A stretch of 64,000 bases of DNA from Afipia carboxidovorans OM5 (GTDB lineage Bacteria; Pseudomonadota; Alphaproteobacteria; Rhizobiales; Xanthobacteraceae): assembly GCF_000218565.1 (NCBI RefSeq), contig NC_015684.1:868001-932000 (forward strand). Direction: 5' to 3'. A program made the position numbers and the translations under genes. The first letter of the stretch is position 1; every line of letters starts with the position of its first letter. The notes beneath the pieces are model-generated. The model searched no databases. It was not told where the DNA came from and saw only the letters and a program-made list of their open reading frames with translations. Positions 7,506 to 18,854 of this stretch are shown here, in pieces.

Positions 7506-8525
7506 ATGTCGTCGAGATTGAGAATTGTTGCCGGTGCGGGTTTGGCCTGCGCGTGGCTTGCGTTGCCGCTGACAGCGCCGATGGCGCATGCACAGGGTTA
7601 CGATACCGATCCGCAAATGGAGATTGATCGTCTGTCCGATCAGTTGCGCAAACTGACGGGCCAGAACGAAGAGTTGCAGCATCGCAACCGGATTCTCGAA
7701 GAGCAGCTTCGCCAGTTGCAGGGTGGTGCCGCGCCCGCCCCGGGGCGTGGGCCGGCACCCCCAAGCCAGCCGCCGCAGCAGACGCAGCCTTATCAAGGCC
7801 AGCCTTATCAAGGTCAGCAGCCGTATCAGGCGCAGCCGCAGCAGTCTCCGTATCAGGGCGAGCAGGGTGCGCCGCAGTCCGCGCCTTACAGCGACGGCCC
7901 GGTGCAATCGCCGCGCGGCGGCAACCGCGGCGATGCATTCGACCCGAGCCAGAATCCGAATGCGCCCGGCGCGCCACGGCCGCTCGGCAGCATGCGTGGA
8001 CAATCCAATTTCGTTGAGCCGAGTACGCAACCGGGTGCACAGCCGGGTGCGCCGATGAGTCTGGAATCCCCGGGCGGTATGGCCGCGCCTTCCGCGCCGC
8101 CGGCCGCTGGCGGTGGCAGCATCACCACGGCCCCGCCGACGCAATCGCCGAAGGACGAGTTCGATCTCGGCATCGGCTACATGCAGCGTAAGGATTACGC
8201 GCTTGCCGAAGAGACGATGCGTAACTTTACGACGAAATATCCGAGTGACCGCCTCGTCGGCGATGCGCAATACTGGCTCGGTGAGAGCCTGTATCAGCGC
8301 AAGCAGTATCGCGAGGCGGCGGAGGCGTTTCTGGCCGTGACCTCGAAATACGACAAGTCGGCCAAGGCGCCGGATGCGCTGCTGCGGCTCGGTGAATCGC
8401 TCGCCGCACTGAAGGAAAAGGATGCGGCCTGTGCAGCGTTCGGTGAAGTCGCGCGGAAATATCCGCGGGCATCGAGCGGCGTGAAGCAAGGTGTCGCGCG
8501 TGGACAGAAACGTATCGGCTGCTGA
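7506..8525 (+). CDS. cpoB: Tol-Pal-associated periplasmic protein CpoB (YbgF)
   Basis: 339 aa. A signal peptide (about residues 1-30, ending APMAHAQ) is followed by a trimerising coiled coil at about 37-72 (MEIDRLSDQLRKLTGQNEEL). A Pro/Gln linker with repeated YQGQ units comes next, then TPR-like repeats at about 215-335 (FDLGIGYMQRKDYALAEETM, AQYWLGESLYQRKQYREAAE). CpoB coordinates outer-membrane constriction with septal peptidoglycan synthesis. The gene has its own transcription unit after the pal terminator and overlaps tilS by 35 bases. The central linker is longer than in E. coli. Confidence 0.93.
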   Translation: MSSRLRIVAGAGLACAWLALPLTAPMAHAQGYDTDPQMEIDRLSDQLRKLTGQNEELQHRNRILEEQLRQLQGGAAPAPGRGPAPPSQPPQQTQPYQGQPYQGQQPYQAQPQQSPYQGEQGAPQSAPYSDGPVQSPRGGNRGDAFDPSQNPNAPGAPRPLGSMRGQSNFVEPSTQPGAQPGAPMSLESPGGMAAPSAPPAAGGGSITTAPPTQSPKDEFDLGIGYMQRKDYALAEETMRNFTTKYPSDRLVGDAQYWLGESLYQRKQYREAAEAFLAVTSKYDKSAKAPDALLRLGESLAALKEKDAACAAFGEVARKYPRASSGVKQGVARGQKRIGC

Positions 8526-9516
8526 GCCGATCTCAGCGCAGGAGGCCCGGCAGCTCTTTGCCGGATGGAAGAACCTTCCGGCGCTGGTGCTCGCCGTGTC
8601 CGGCGGGCCGGATAGCGTGGCGCTGTTGTGGCTTGCGGCACGCTGGCGCCGGTCGCTGAAGAAAGGTCCCGATCTTCTCGCCGTCACTGTCGATCACGGC
8701 CTGCGCGCGGCGGCGGCGCATGAGGCGCGCGAGGTGAAGCGGCTGGCCTCCGCGCTCGGGATTGCCCATCGCACTTTGACATGGCGCGGCACCAAGCCGA
8801 AGACCGGCGTGCCGGAGGCGGCGCGCGAGGCGCGTTACGAATTGCTCGCCCGCGCGGCGCGTTCGGCCTCGGCGGTTGCGATTGCGACCGCCCATACTCA
8901 GGACGATCAGGCGGAAACCATTCTGATGCGTCTCACGCGTGGCAGCGGCCTCACCGGGCTCGCCGGCATGGCAGCGCAGTCGGAGCGTCACGGCGTTGCG
9001 CTGCTGCGTCCGCTTCTCGATGTGCCGAAAGCCCGGCTCGTTGCGACGCTCAATCGCGCAAAGATCGCTTACGCCAACGATCCGACCAATCACGACCCGG
9101 CCTATACGCGCTCGCGGCTGCGCGCGATGATGCCGGTGCTCGCCTCCGAGGGCGCGGATGCCCACACCTTTGCGCGGCTGGCGATGCGGCTGTCGCGTGC
9201 CGATGCGGCGCTCGAGCGGATGACCGATGGCGCGGAGCGCTATCTGCGGCTGCGCGGCGGAGGCGGCGAGGGGTTTGACGCCGCGCTGTTTGCGACCCTG
9301 ACGGAGGAGATCCAGGTGCGGCTGCTGCGGCGTGCGCTCGCCGCCCATGTCTCGGTTCATGCGCCGGAACTCGGACAGATCGAGGCGCTGCTGCGCGGCA
9401 TGGCGGAGGCGGAGCGCGAGGGCCGCAGGTTCAAGCGCAGCCTCGGCGGTATGACCGTGGGTGTCGAAAAGGGTCGTCTCGTCGTCCGCGCGGCACCGCC
9501 GCGCCGCACGCGGTGA
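8491..9516 (+). CDS. tilS: tRNA(Ile)-lysidine synthase TilS
   Basis: 341-aa PP-loop ATPase that modifies C34 of the CAU-anticodon tRNA-Ile to lysidine, switching it from Met to Ile decoding. The ATP pyrophosphatase loop SGGPDS lies at about residues 37-42; VTVDHGLR and TAHTQDDQAETILMRLTRGSGL are also characteristic. The GTG start at 8491 lies inside cpoB, and the overlap suggests coupled translation; a start just downstream is possible. The C-terminal part is short, as in other alphaproteobacteria. The gene is essential in nearly all bacteria. Confidence 0.94.
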   Translation: MSRVDRNVSAAEPISAQEARQLFAGWKNLPALVLAVSGGPDSVALLWLAARWRRSLKKGPDLLAVTVDHGLRAAAAHEAREVKRLASALGIAHRTLTWRGTKPKTGVPEAAREARYELLARAARSASAVAIATAHTQDDQAETILMRLTRGSGLTGLAGMAAQSERHGVALLRPLLDVPKARLVATLNRAKIAYANDPTNHDPAYTRSRLRAMMPVLASEGADAHTFARLAMRLSRADAALERMTDGAERYLRLRGGGGEGFDAALFATLTEEIQVRLLRRALAAHVSVHAPELGQIEALLRGMAEAEREGRRFKRSLGGMTVGVEKGRLVVRAAPPRRTR

Positions 9517-9777
9517 GAGTGAAAAGCCGAATAGGGAGCCGGAAAAGGCGCCTTAACCACAGCGGCAATCGGCGTCGGAAGATCATTTCGAGGACCGCCA
9601 AGAACGCCTTAATTGCGGTAAATAGTCTTGCCCAGTTCCCTTGGCATTGGGGACAGCGGCACATAGATTGATGCGGTCCGGCAGGCCGGACTGTGGATGA
9701 TATGAGCCCAGATACGGACCCAGGCAGGCGTGGACCTCAAGCGGGAGGTCCGCTGTCGGGCCGGTGAAGGATAACGA

Positions 9778-11694
<1,917 letters not shown>

Positions 11695-11729
11695 GTGCTC
11701 TGGCGTTTTCGCCGCTATACGATTCGAGG

Positions 11730-11758
11730 AAGGCGCAGTATGACACTGCGCCTTTTTC
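11730..11758 (+). terminator. Rho-independent terminator after ftsH
   Basis: Perfect 10-bp stem AAGGCGCAGT/ACTGCGCCTT with a 5-base loop and a T run at 11753-11757. Confidence 0.9.
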
Positions 11759-11791
11759 TTTGTGCCGACTCCTCCAATCCGAGCGTCCACC

Positions 11792-13027
11792 ATGCCCGAC
11801 CCCTTGAAGGGAGAGAGCCCGTCCGCGGCCGCCTTGCCCCGGCGGACCCGGCTGCGGGATATCCCCGGCGGGATCTGGGCGCTCGGCTTCGTCTCGATGC
11901 TGATGGACATCTCCTCGGAGATGATCCACGCGCTGCTGCCGGTCTATCTGATGACCGTGCTCGGCACGTCCGCACTTGCGGTCGGTGTGATCGAGGGCGT
12001 GGCGGAGGCCACCGCCTCGATCATGAAGGTGTTTTCCGGCGCGCTGTCGGATCGGCTCGGCAAGCGCAAATGGCTGGCCGCGTTCGGCTATGGCCTCGCT
12101 GCGCTAACCAAGCCGATCTTTCCGCTTGCGTCGTCGGTCGGCTGGCTCGTCGCCGCGCGTTTCATCGATCGCATCGGCAAGGGCATTCGCGGCGCGCCGC
12201 GTGACGCGCTGGTGGCAGATATTGCGCCGGCCCATTTGCGAGGGGCGAGCTTCGGCCTGCGGCAGTCGCTCGACACCATCGGTGCGTTTCTCGGGCCGGG
12301 TCTCGCCATCGGTCTGATGTGGCTCACCGCGAACCATTTCCAGACGGTGTTCTGGATTGCCGTCATCCCGGCAGTGCTGTCGGTGCTGCTGATTATTTTC
12401 GCGGTTCATGATCCGGAACGCGACGGCACCGCGCGTGCGGTTCATTCTCCACTCAGCGTCGAGGCGATGCGGCGGCTTGGTGCGGCGTACTGGATCACGG
12501 TCGCGATCAGCACCGTATTCACGCTCGCCCGCTTCAGCGAGGCGTTTCTCATCCTGAAGGCACAGGCCGTCGGCATGCCGATCTTTCTGGTGCCGCTCGT
12601 GCTCGTGCTGATGAACGTCGTCTATGCGCTGACCTCCTATCCGATCGGCGTCCTGTCGGACCGGATGAGTCGCGTCGATCTGCTGGCGTTCGGGCTTGTG
12701 GTGCTTGTCGTTGCAGACATTGTGCTTGGATTTACGACCAGCCTTATCGGAGTTGCGTTCGGCGTTGCACTGTGGGGCCTGCATATGGGCTGCACGCAAG
12801 GCGTGGTGGCGGCTCTCGTTGCCGATACCGCACCGGCTGAATTGCGCGGCACCGCCTTCGGCGTCGTCAATTTGCTCGGTGGCGTGATGCTGCTTGCGGC
12901 GAGTGTGCTGGCCGGGCTGTTGTGGGATCAGACCGGGGCGCAGGGCACGTTTCTCGCCGGTGCGGGCTTCTCCGTTGCAGCCTTGGCGGGCATCGTGCTG
13001 GTCCGCAACCGCCTGCCACATCGCTGA
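11792..13027 (+). CDS. MFS transporter
   Basis: 411 aa, about 12 transmembrane segments. The MFS loop 2-3 signature appears as SGALSDRLGKRKW, and a related loop 8-9 motif as SYPIGVLSDRMSR. Internal motifs RFIDRIGKGIRGAPRDAL and LRGASFGLRQSLDTIGAFLGP are characteristic of a bacterial MFS group with unassigned substrate. ATG 11792 (MPDPLKGE) is preferred over an ATG 30 bases upstream, which sits next to the ftsH terminator. It stands alone downstream of ftsH, and nothing in the context gives its substrate. Confidence 0.88.
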   Translation: MPDPLKGESPSAAALPRRTRLRDIPGGIWALGFVSMLMDISSEMIHALLPVYLMTVLGTSALAVGVIEGVAEATASIMKVFSGALSDRLGKRKWLAAFGYGLAALTKPIFPLASSVGWLVAARFIDRIGKGIRGAPRDALVADIAPAHLRGASFGLRQSLDTIGAFLGPGLAIGLMWLTANHFQTVFWIAVIPAVLSVLLIIFAVHDPERDGTARAVHSPLSVEAMRRLGAAYWITVAISTVFTLARFSEAFLILKAQAVGMPIFLVPLVLVLMNVVYALTSYPIGVLSDRMSRVDLLAFGLVVLVVADIVLGFTTSLIGVAFGVALWGLHMGCTQGVVAALVADTAPAELRGTAFGVVNLLGGVMLLAASVLAGLLWDQTGAQGTFLAGAGFSVAALAGIVLVRNRLPHR

Positions 13028-13161
13028 AACATTGCTTCTCGGCGTTCAAAGCTTCTCCCAAAGGGCGAACATCGCTCTACAAATTTGCATGGAGGTATGC
13101 GGAAATCCTTGCCAACATATTTGAATTGGTGTTCACTCTTTCTCGGAGACCAATCCTCGCA

Positions 13162-13836
13162 ATGGTTTATCGCCGCACACATCAGGTCGTGAAGCGCCTG
13201 GAAGCGCGTCGCGCCGCAATCCTGGCCGCTGCCCGCGAAACCGCGGCCGAAGGCGGCATGGCGGCGGTGCAGATCGCGCCCGTCGCCGCCCGCGCCAATG
13301 TCGCGGCGGGAACGGTCTATCGCTATTTCCCCTCCAAGGCCGACCTGATCTCGGAATTGATTGCCGATGTCTCCGATCGGGAACTGATAGCGATCCGCCG
13401 CGCGGCCGATGCGGCGCCCGGTCCGTCCTCAGCACTGGCGGCGGCAATCACCACCGTCGCCGTTCATGTCGTGTCGCACCGCAAGCTCGCCTGGGGCATT
13501 CTCGCCGAGCCGGTGGACGTCGATGTCACCGCCTCGCGCCTGATGAGCCGCCGCGCGATCTCGGCCGAGATCGAGGGGCGGATCGAAGCCGCGATCAAGG
13601 CAGGGCATTTGCCCGCTCAGGATACCGCGCTGACGGCAACCGCGCTGATCGGCGCGCTGCATGAAGCGCTGGTCGGCCCGCTTGCAGTCGATGCGACGGG
13701 CGACGAGGCGAAACTGCGCGAAGCCGTGCAGAACATTTCGCTGTTCGCACTGCGCGCGGCCGGCGTGCTTGATGCGCGCGCGCGGGGCCTTGTGGTGCAG
13801 GCGGTGCTGCCGATACGGATGGCCGCAGGCGGCTGA
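13162..13836 (+). CDS. TetR/AcrR-family transcriptional regulator upstream of glcDEF
   Basis: 224 aa. The helix-turn-helix lies at about residues 12-60 (ARRAAILAAARETAAEGG, VAARANVAAGTVYRYFPSKADLI). The C-terminal domain is variable and gives no ligand hint. ATG 13162 begins MVYRRTHQVVKRLEARR; an upstream in-frame start would run into the preceding MFS gene. The next gene downstream in the same direction is glcD, 274 bases away, with an AT-rich inverted repeat just before it (14049-14078). Control of the glycolate genes is therefore plausible but unproven. A loose inverted repeat ATTGGT/ACCAAT (13125-13154) lies immediately upstream of this gene. Confidence 0.88.
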   Translation: MVYRRTHQVVKRLEARRAAILAAARETAAEGGMAAVQIAPVAARANVAAGTVYRYFPSKADLISELIADVSDRELIAIRRAADAAPGPSSALAAAITTVAVHVVSHRKLAWGILAEPVDVDVTASRLMSRRAISAEIEGRIEAAIKAGHLPAQDTALTATALIGALHEALVGPLAVDATGDEAKLREAVQNISLFALRAAGVLDARARGLVVQAVLPIRMAAGG

Positions 13837-14048
13837 CGCACGCCTTGCGCGGCACCAAAGTTGTCGTACATCAAACAACGAACCAAAATGGTCGCCAAAA
13901 AACATTGGCGACGTCTATCGTGTGCGGATAAAAGCTGCTTTCTGTAATTGCGCAAAAGCCATGCGCGCGCACGTGATGCTTTCAGGGCGGCAAAAGGATA
14001 AAGAAGAAGCTGCCTGTCGGGAAATGCGGGGAAATGCCGTCAACCTGA

Positions 14049-14078
14049 GATATATCATGTCCTAATCACTGATATATT
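14049..14078. promoter_or_regulatory. AT-rich inverted repeat upstream of glcD, candidate operator
   Basis: GATATATCA (14049-14057) and TGATATATT (14070-14078), 12 bases apart, pair in 8 of 9 positions. The site lies 33 bases before the glcD start, where a repressor or activator would act. Which protein binds is unknown; the upstream TetR is the nearest candidate. Confidence 0.5.
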
Positions 14079-14110
14079 AAAAGTTGATGCCTCGCGCACG
14101 GAGATGTTCG

Positions 14111-15604
14111 ATGACGATCAAGATGCCTGCGCCCGATGAGGGCATTCTCGCCCGCCGTGATGAGATCATCGCTGCCTTGCGCGAGATCGTGCCCGGCGAG
14201 GGCGTGATCGATAGTGAACGGGAAATGATGCCCTACGAGTCGGATGCACTGACCGCCTATCGTCAGCCGCCGATGGTCGTGGTGCTGCCCGATACCACTG
14301 AGCAGGTCGCGCAGGTCCTGAAGTATTGCTACGACAACGGCATCCGCGTGGTGCCGCGCGGCAACGGCACCTCGCTGTCGGGCGGCTCGTTCCCGCTTGC
14401 GGACGGCGTGCTGCTCGGGCTGTCGAAGTTCAAGCGCGTGCGCGAGATCGATTTTGACAACCGCGTCGCGGTGGTCGAGCCCGGCATGACCAACCTCGCG
14501 GTGAGTGAGGCGGTTGCGCATGAGGGCTTCTATTATGCGCCGGACCCGTCCTCGCAGATCGCCTGTTCGATCGGCGGCAACATCGCGGAGAATTCCGGCG
14601 GCGTGCACTCCCTGAAATACGGCCTCACTACCAACAACGTGCTGGGCTGCGAGTTCGTGCTGATCACCGGCGAGATTCTGCGCATCGGCGGCCGCGCACC
14701 GGAGAACGACGGCTACGACCTGATGGGCATCATCACGGGCTCGGAAGGTCTTCTCGGTGTCGTCACCGAGATCACCGTACGCATCCTCAAGAAGCCGGAA
14801 ACCGCACGCGCGCTGATGGTCGGTTTCGCCGAAGTGGAAGCCGCGGGCGAATGCGTCGCGCGGATCATCGGCGCGGGCATCATTCCCGGCGGCATGGAGA
14901 TGATGGACAAGGACGCGATCCATGCCGCGGAAGCGTTCGTGAAGGCGGGCTATCCGCTCGACGTCGAGGCGCTGCTCATCATCGAACTCGACGGCCCGAG
15001 CATCGAGGTCGACGAACTGATCCGCCGTGTCGAGGCGATCGCGCTCGATTGCCGTTCCACCACCTGCCAGATATCGAACTCCGAGCAGGAGCGGCTTCTG
15101 TTCTGGGCCGGGCGCAAGGCCGCGTTCCCCGCAGTTGGTCGGCTGTCGCCGGATTATCTCTGCATGGACGGCACCATTCCGCGCGGCAAGCTGCCGGAAG
15201 CGCTCGCCGGCATCCGCGAGCTTGGCAAGAAATACGGCCTGCGCTGCGCCAACGTGTTCCACGCGGGCGACGGCAATCTGCATCCGCTGATCCTGTACGA
15301 TGCCAACGTCGCTGACGAGATGCAGCGGGCGGAGGATTTCGGTGCCGATATTCTGCGGCTGTGCGTGAAGCTCGGCGGCGTCCTCAGCGGCGAGCACGGC
15401 ATTGGCGTCGAGAAGCGCGACCTGATGCCGGAAATGTTGAGCGACATCGATCTCGCTCATCACCAGCGCATCAAGTGCGCGTTCGATGCCAAGGGGCTGC
15501 TCAACCCCGGCAAGATGTTCCCGACGCTGCATCGCTGCGCCGAACTGGGGCGGATGCATGTGCACGGCGGCAAGCTGCCATTCCCCGACATTCCGAGGTT
15601 CTGA
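14111..15604 (+). CDS. glcD: Glycolate oxidase FAD-linked subunit GlcD
   Basis: 497-aa FAD-linked oxidase. The PCMH-type FAD-binding domain lies at about residues 50-230 (VVPRGNGTSLSGGSFPL, CSIGGNIAENSGGVHSLKYG), and the C-terminal FAD-oxidase domain contains NVFHAGDGNLHPLILYD and GGVLSGEHGIGVEKRDLM. It oxidises glycolate (or D-lactate) to glyoxylate (or pyruvate), passing electrons through GlcE/GlcF to quinone. ATG 14111 follows GGAG (14100-14103) at good spacing. It is the first gene of glcDEF. Confidence 0.96.
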   Translation: MTIKMPAPDEGILARRDEIIAALREIVPGEGVIDSEREMMPYESDALTAYRQPPMVVVLPDTTEQVAQVLKYCYDNGIRVVPRGNGTSLSGGSFPLADGVLLGLSKFKRVREIDFDNRVAVVEPGMTNLAVSEAVAHEGFYYAPDPSSQIACSIGGNIAENSGGVHSLKYGLTTNNVLGCEFVLITGEILRIGGRAPENDGYDLMGIITGSEGLLGVVTEITVRILKKPETARALMVGFAEVEAAGECVARIIGAGIIPGGMEMMDKDAIHAAEAFVKAGYPLDVEALLIIELDGPSIEVDELIRRVEAIALDCRSTTCQISNSEQERLLFWAGRKAAFPAVGRLSPDYLCMDGTIPRGKLPEALAGIRELGKKYGLRCANVFHAGDGNLHPLILYDANVADEMQRAEDFGADILRLCVKLGGVLSGEHGIGVEKRDLMPEMLSDIDLAHHQRIKCAFDAKGLLNPGKMFPTLHRCAELGRMHVHGGKLPFPDIPRF

Positions 15605-15661
15605 CGATGACGGGGATGCAGATGGGCATGCCGCAGGCGTGGCGTGAGAGAGGATGTTGAC

Positions 15662-16906
15662 GTGGTGCAGACGTTGAAGGTTCGCGATGCCGCGGACGTC
15701 GAGGGGGCGATCCGGGAGGCGATCGCGGCGGAACAGCCGGTGGATATCGTCGGCCACGCCAGCAAGCGCGATATTGGCCAGCCGACCGAAGCGGCGACAG
15801 TCATCGACCTCTCCGCGCTCAATGCGGTGACGGGCTACGAGCCCCATGAATTGATCGTCACGGTGCAGGCCGGCGCGCCGGTCTCCGACGTGATCTCCAT
15901 GCTGGATGCCAAGAACCAGCAGTTCGCCTTCGAGCCGATGGACACCTCGGTGCTGCTCGGCACCAGCTCAGGGGCAGGCACCATCGGCGGCATGATTGCG
16001 GCGGGTCTTGCCGGCTCGCGGCGCATCCGCTCGGGCGGCGTGCGCGACCATCTGCTCGGCGGCAAGGCCGTCTCGGGTTTCGGCGACACCTTCGTCGCGG
16101 GCAGCCGCGTCGTGAAGAACGTCACCGGCTATGACATTTCCAAGCTGCTTGCAGGCTCGTGGGGCACGCTCGCGGCGCTGACCGAGGCGACCATCAAGCT
16201 GGTGCCGAAAGCAGAGTCGCAGGTGACGCTGGTTCTGCGAGGCCTCGATGATGCCACCGCCAACCGTGCGATGACCAAGGCGCTCGGCTCCTCCTTCGAC
16301 GTCTCCAGCGCGGCGCATCTGCCGGTGTCCGAGACCCGCGCGCCCGGCGATGCCCTCGCCAGGCTCGGCGCGCCGGTACAGGCACTGACGCTGGTTCGCG
16401 TCGAGGGCATCGATGTTTCGGTTGCCAACCGTGCCCGCTCGCTCGCTGAATTGCTGCTGCCGTTCGGCAAAGCCGAGTCGGTCGACACCGAGGCGTCCGT
16501 CGAGATCTGGCAGGCCCTGCGCGACGTGGTGCCGTTCGCGGCAACATCGCCCCTCGGCAACCATGTGGTCTGGCGTATCGTTTGCCCACCGACCGCGGGA
16601 GCCGTGCTCGGTACTGCGCTAAAGCGCGATACCGGCGGCGAAGTGATCTACGACTGGGGCGGGGGGCTCGTATGGGCTGCGCTTTCGCCCGCTGCCGACG
16701 CCCATGCCGCGACCGTGCGGGCTCATGCCGCGGCGGCCGGCGGCCATGCCATGCTGCTGCGTGCACCGAAAGAGGTGCGTGCTGCTATCGACGTGTTCCA
16801 GCCGCAGGCCCCGGGGGTTGCGGCGCTGAGCCGCCGCATCAAAGAGAACTTCGATCCCCGCCACATTCTCAATCGCGGCCGCATGCGCCGGGACGATTTG
16901 CCATGA
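15662..16906 (+). CDS. glcE: Glycolate oxidase FAD-binding subunit GlcE
   Basis: 414 aa, FAD-binding PCMH fold: VDIVGHASKRDIG, LGTSSGAGTIGGMIAAGLAG, AVSGFGDTFVAGSRVVKNVTGYD. It is shorter than GlcD and works with it in the membrane-associated GlcDEF complex. GTG 15662 sits 8 bases after GAGAGAGG; an in-frame GTG at 15644 would add 6 residues and one at 15665 would remove one. The stop overlaps the glcF start as ATGA. Confidence 0.94.
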   Translation: MVQTLKVRDAADVEGAIREAIAAEQPVDIVGHASKRDIGQPTEAATVIDLSALNAVTGYEPHELIVTVQAGAPVSDVISMLDAKNQQFAFEPMDTSVLLGTSSGAGTIGGMIAAGLAGSRRIRSGGVRDHLLGGKAVSGFGDTFVAGSRVVKNVTGYDISKLLAGSWGTLAALTEATIKLVPKAESQVTLVLRGLDDATANRAMTKALGSSFDVSSAAHLPVSETRAPGDALARLGAPVQALTLVRVEGIDVSVANRARSLAELLLPFGKAESVDTEASVEIWQALRDVVPFAATSPLGNHVVWRIVCPPTAGAVLGTALKRDTGGEVIYDWGGGLVWAALSPAADAHAATVRAHAAAAGGHAMLLRAPKEVRAAIDVFQPQAPGVAALSRRIKENFDPRHILNRGRMRRDDLP

Positions 16907-18252
16907 AGACCGAATTTACACCGACCCAGCTTGCCGATCCGGATATCGGGGAGGCCAACACCATCCTGCGCAAGTGCGTGCACTGCGGCTTCTGCACCGC
17001 GACCTGTCCGACCTATGTGCTGCTCGGCGACGAGCTCGATAGCCCCCGCGGCCGCATCTACCTCATCAAGGAGATGCTGGAGAAGGACCAGAAGCCGACG
17101 GCCGAGGTGGTGAAACACATCGACCGCTGCCTGTCCTGCCTCGCCTGCATGACCACATGCCCCTCGGGCGTGAACTACATGCATCTGATCGATCAGGCGC
17201 GCGTCCGGGTCGAGGAACACTACACCCGCCCGCTCGCCGACCGGCTGATCCGCGCGATGCTGGCCTATGTGCTGCCGCGCCCCGGCCTGTTTCGTATGGG
17301 CATGATGGCGGCGCGGCTCGCCAAGCCGTTCGTCGGCCTGCTGCCGGGCTCCGCCAAGCCGAGCCATCCGCCGACGGTGTTCGACCGGATGCGGGCGATG
17401 CTTGCACTGGCACCGGGGGCGTTGCCGCCGCCGGGTCCGGCCGGGGGCAGCGTGTTTCCGGCACAGGGGACGCGGAAGGGACGGGTGGCGCTCTTGCAGG
17501 GCTGCGCGCAGCAGGTGCTCGGACCGAACATCAATCAGGCGGCGATTCGCCTTCTCACCCGGCTCGGCATCGAGGTCGTGCTGGTGGCGGATGAACAGTG
17601 CTGCGGCTCGCTGACGCATCACATGGGTCATGATGATGACGCGCTGCGGCGCGCGCGGGCCAACATCGACGTCTGGGTGCGTGAGGCCGACGCCAAGGGG
17701 CTCGACGCCATTCTGGTGACGACCTCGGGCTGCGGCACCACCATCAAGGATTACGGCTATCTGCTGCGCGAAGACAAAGCCTATGCGGAGAAAGCCGCGC
17801 GGATCTCATCGCTGGCGCGGGATATCACCGAATACATCGGCACGCTCGATGTGCAGTGGCCGCAGCCGAAGAGCGAGATCGTCGTCGCCTATCACTCCGC
17901 ATGTTCGTTGCAGCACGGACAGAAAATCCGGGAGCTTCCGAAAGAATTGCTTTCCAAGAGCGGATTCGTGGTGAAAGATATCCCGGAAGGTCATTTGTGT
18001 TGCGGATCGGCTGGGACGTACAACATCCTCCAGCCCGAGATTGCAAGGAGATTGCGCGAGCGTAAGGTCGCCAATATCGCATCCGTCAAGCCGGACATCG
18101 TTTCGGCAGGCAATATTGGGTGCATGGTGCAGATCGGCAGTGAACTGAAGAATGCCGAAGGCGCGCCAATCCCCGTGGTTCACACCATCGAATTGCTGGA
18201 CTGGATGACCGGCGGTCCTTCCCCGCACAATGCCATGCCCCAGGACAAGTGA
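16903..18252 (+). CDS. glcF: Glycolate oxidase iron-sulfur subunit GlcF
   Basis: 449 aa. Two 4Fe-4S motifs lie near the N-terminus, CVHCGFCTATCP (about residues 24-35) and CLSCLACMTTCP (about 74-85). Two CCG domains follow, with CCGSLTHHMGH and CCGSAGTYNILQPE. It carries electrons from GlcD/GlcE to the quinone pool. ATG 16903 overlaps the glcE stop by 4 bases (ATGA). The upstream half of the longest open frame is only the glcE region read in another frame. Confidence 0.96.
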   Translation: MKTEFTPTQLADPDIGEANTILRKCVHCGFCTATCPTYVLLGDELDSPRGRIYLIKEMLEKDQKPTAEVVKHIDRCLSCLACMTTCPSGVNYMHLIDQARVRVEEHYTRPLADRLIRAMLAYVLPRPGLFRMGMMAARLAKPFVGLLPGSAKPSHPPTVFDRMRAMLALAPGALPPPGPAGGSVFPAQGTRKGRVALLQGCAQQVLGPNINQAAIRLLTRLGIEVVLVADEQCCGSLTHHMGHDDDALRRARANIDVWVREADAKGLDAILVTTSGCGTTIKDYGYLLREDKAYAEKAARISSLARDITEYIGTLDVQWPQPKSEIVVAYHSACSLQHGQKIRELPKELLSKSGFVVKDIPEGHLCCGSAGTYNILQPEIARRLRERKVANIASVKPDIVSAGNIGCMVQIGSELKNAEGAPIPVVHTIELLDWMTGGPSPHNAMPQDK

Positions 18253-18330
18253 CCGGCCCGCAGGCCGGGGCGTCCCTGTGCGTCGGGGTGACTGGCCGGA
18301 GAATCCCTTCGTGGGAGACAGGAGGACGGT

Positions 18331-18807
18331 ATGGCGAAAGACAAGAAGCGGAAGAAAGCGACTAAAGCGAAGGCCGCAAAGAAGTCGGCCAAGAAGACAG
18401 CAAAGAAGGCGGTGAAGAAATCCGCCCGTAAGGCGGGCCGCAAGGCAGCGAAGAAATCCTCGGCGAAAAAGGCCGCCAAGCGCGCCACGAAAAAGTCGGC
18501 CAAAAAGGCTGCGAGCAAAGCCAAGCGGCCTGCGAAGAAGGGTGCCAAGAAGGCGGTGAAAAAGACTGCCAAGAAGGCCGCCCGGAAAACCGCCAAGAAA
18601 GCAACCAAGGCGGCGGCTCCGAAGAAGGCTGCACCCAAGAAGGCCGCGCGGCGGCCGGCTGCAAAGAAGCGTGCGGCACCCGCCGCTCCGGCAGCGCCGG
18701 CTCCCGCGCCGTCCTACGACGAGCCGATGGCAAACGTCTCGGAATCCTCGTCGCTGTCGCCCTCGAACTGGTTCACGCCCGAGGACAACGACGGCCACCA
18801 TTCCTGA
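18331..18807 (+). CDS. Histone H1-like Lys/Ala-rich DNA-binding protein
   Basis: 158 aa. Residues 1 to about 115 are almost entirely Lys and Ala in AKKxAKK-type repeats, like the tail of eukaryotic H1 and bacterial Hc1-like proteins. The last ~30 residues are acidic and Ser-rich (YDEPMANVSESSSLSPSNW). ATG 18331 follows GGAGG (18322-18326). It probably binds DNA or RNA non-specifically through charge, but no enzymatic domain is present. It has its own terminator and lies 78 bases after glcF with no functional link visible. Repeat number is expected to vary between strains. Confidence 0.85.
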   Translation: MAKDKKRKKATKAKAAKKSAKKTAKKAVKKSARKAGRKAAKKSSAKKAAKRATKKSAKKAASKAKRPAKKGAKKAVKKTAKKAARKTAKKATKAAAPKKAAPKKAARRPAAKKRAAPAAPAAPAPAPSYDEPMANVSESSSLSPSNWFTPEDNDGHHS

Positions 18808-18828
18808 TCGAAGCAAGCTCTTCGACGG

Positions 18829-18854
18829 AAGCCGCGCCCTCGGGCGCGGCTTTT
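18829..18854 (+). terminator. Rho-independent terminator after the histone-like gene
   Basis: AAGCCGCGCC (18829-18838) pairs with GGCGCGGCTT around a CTCG loop, followed by TTTT and further T residues. Confidence 0.85.
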
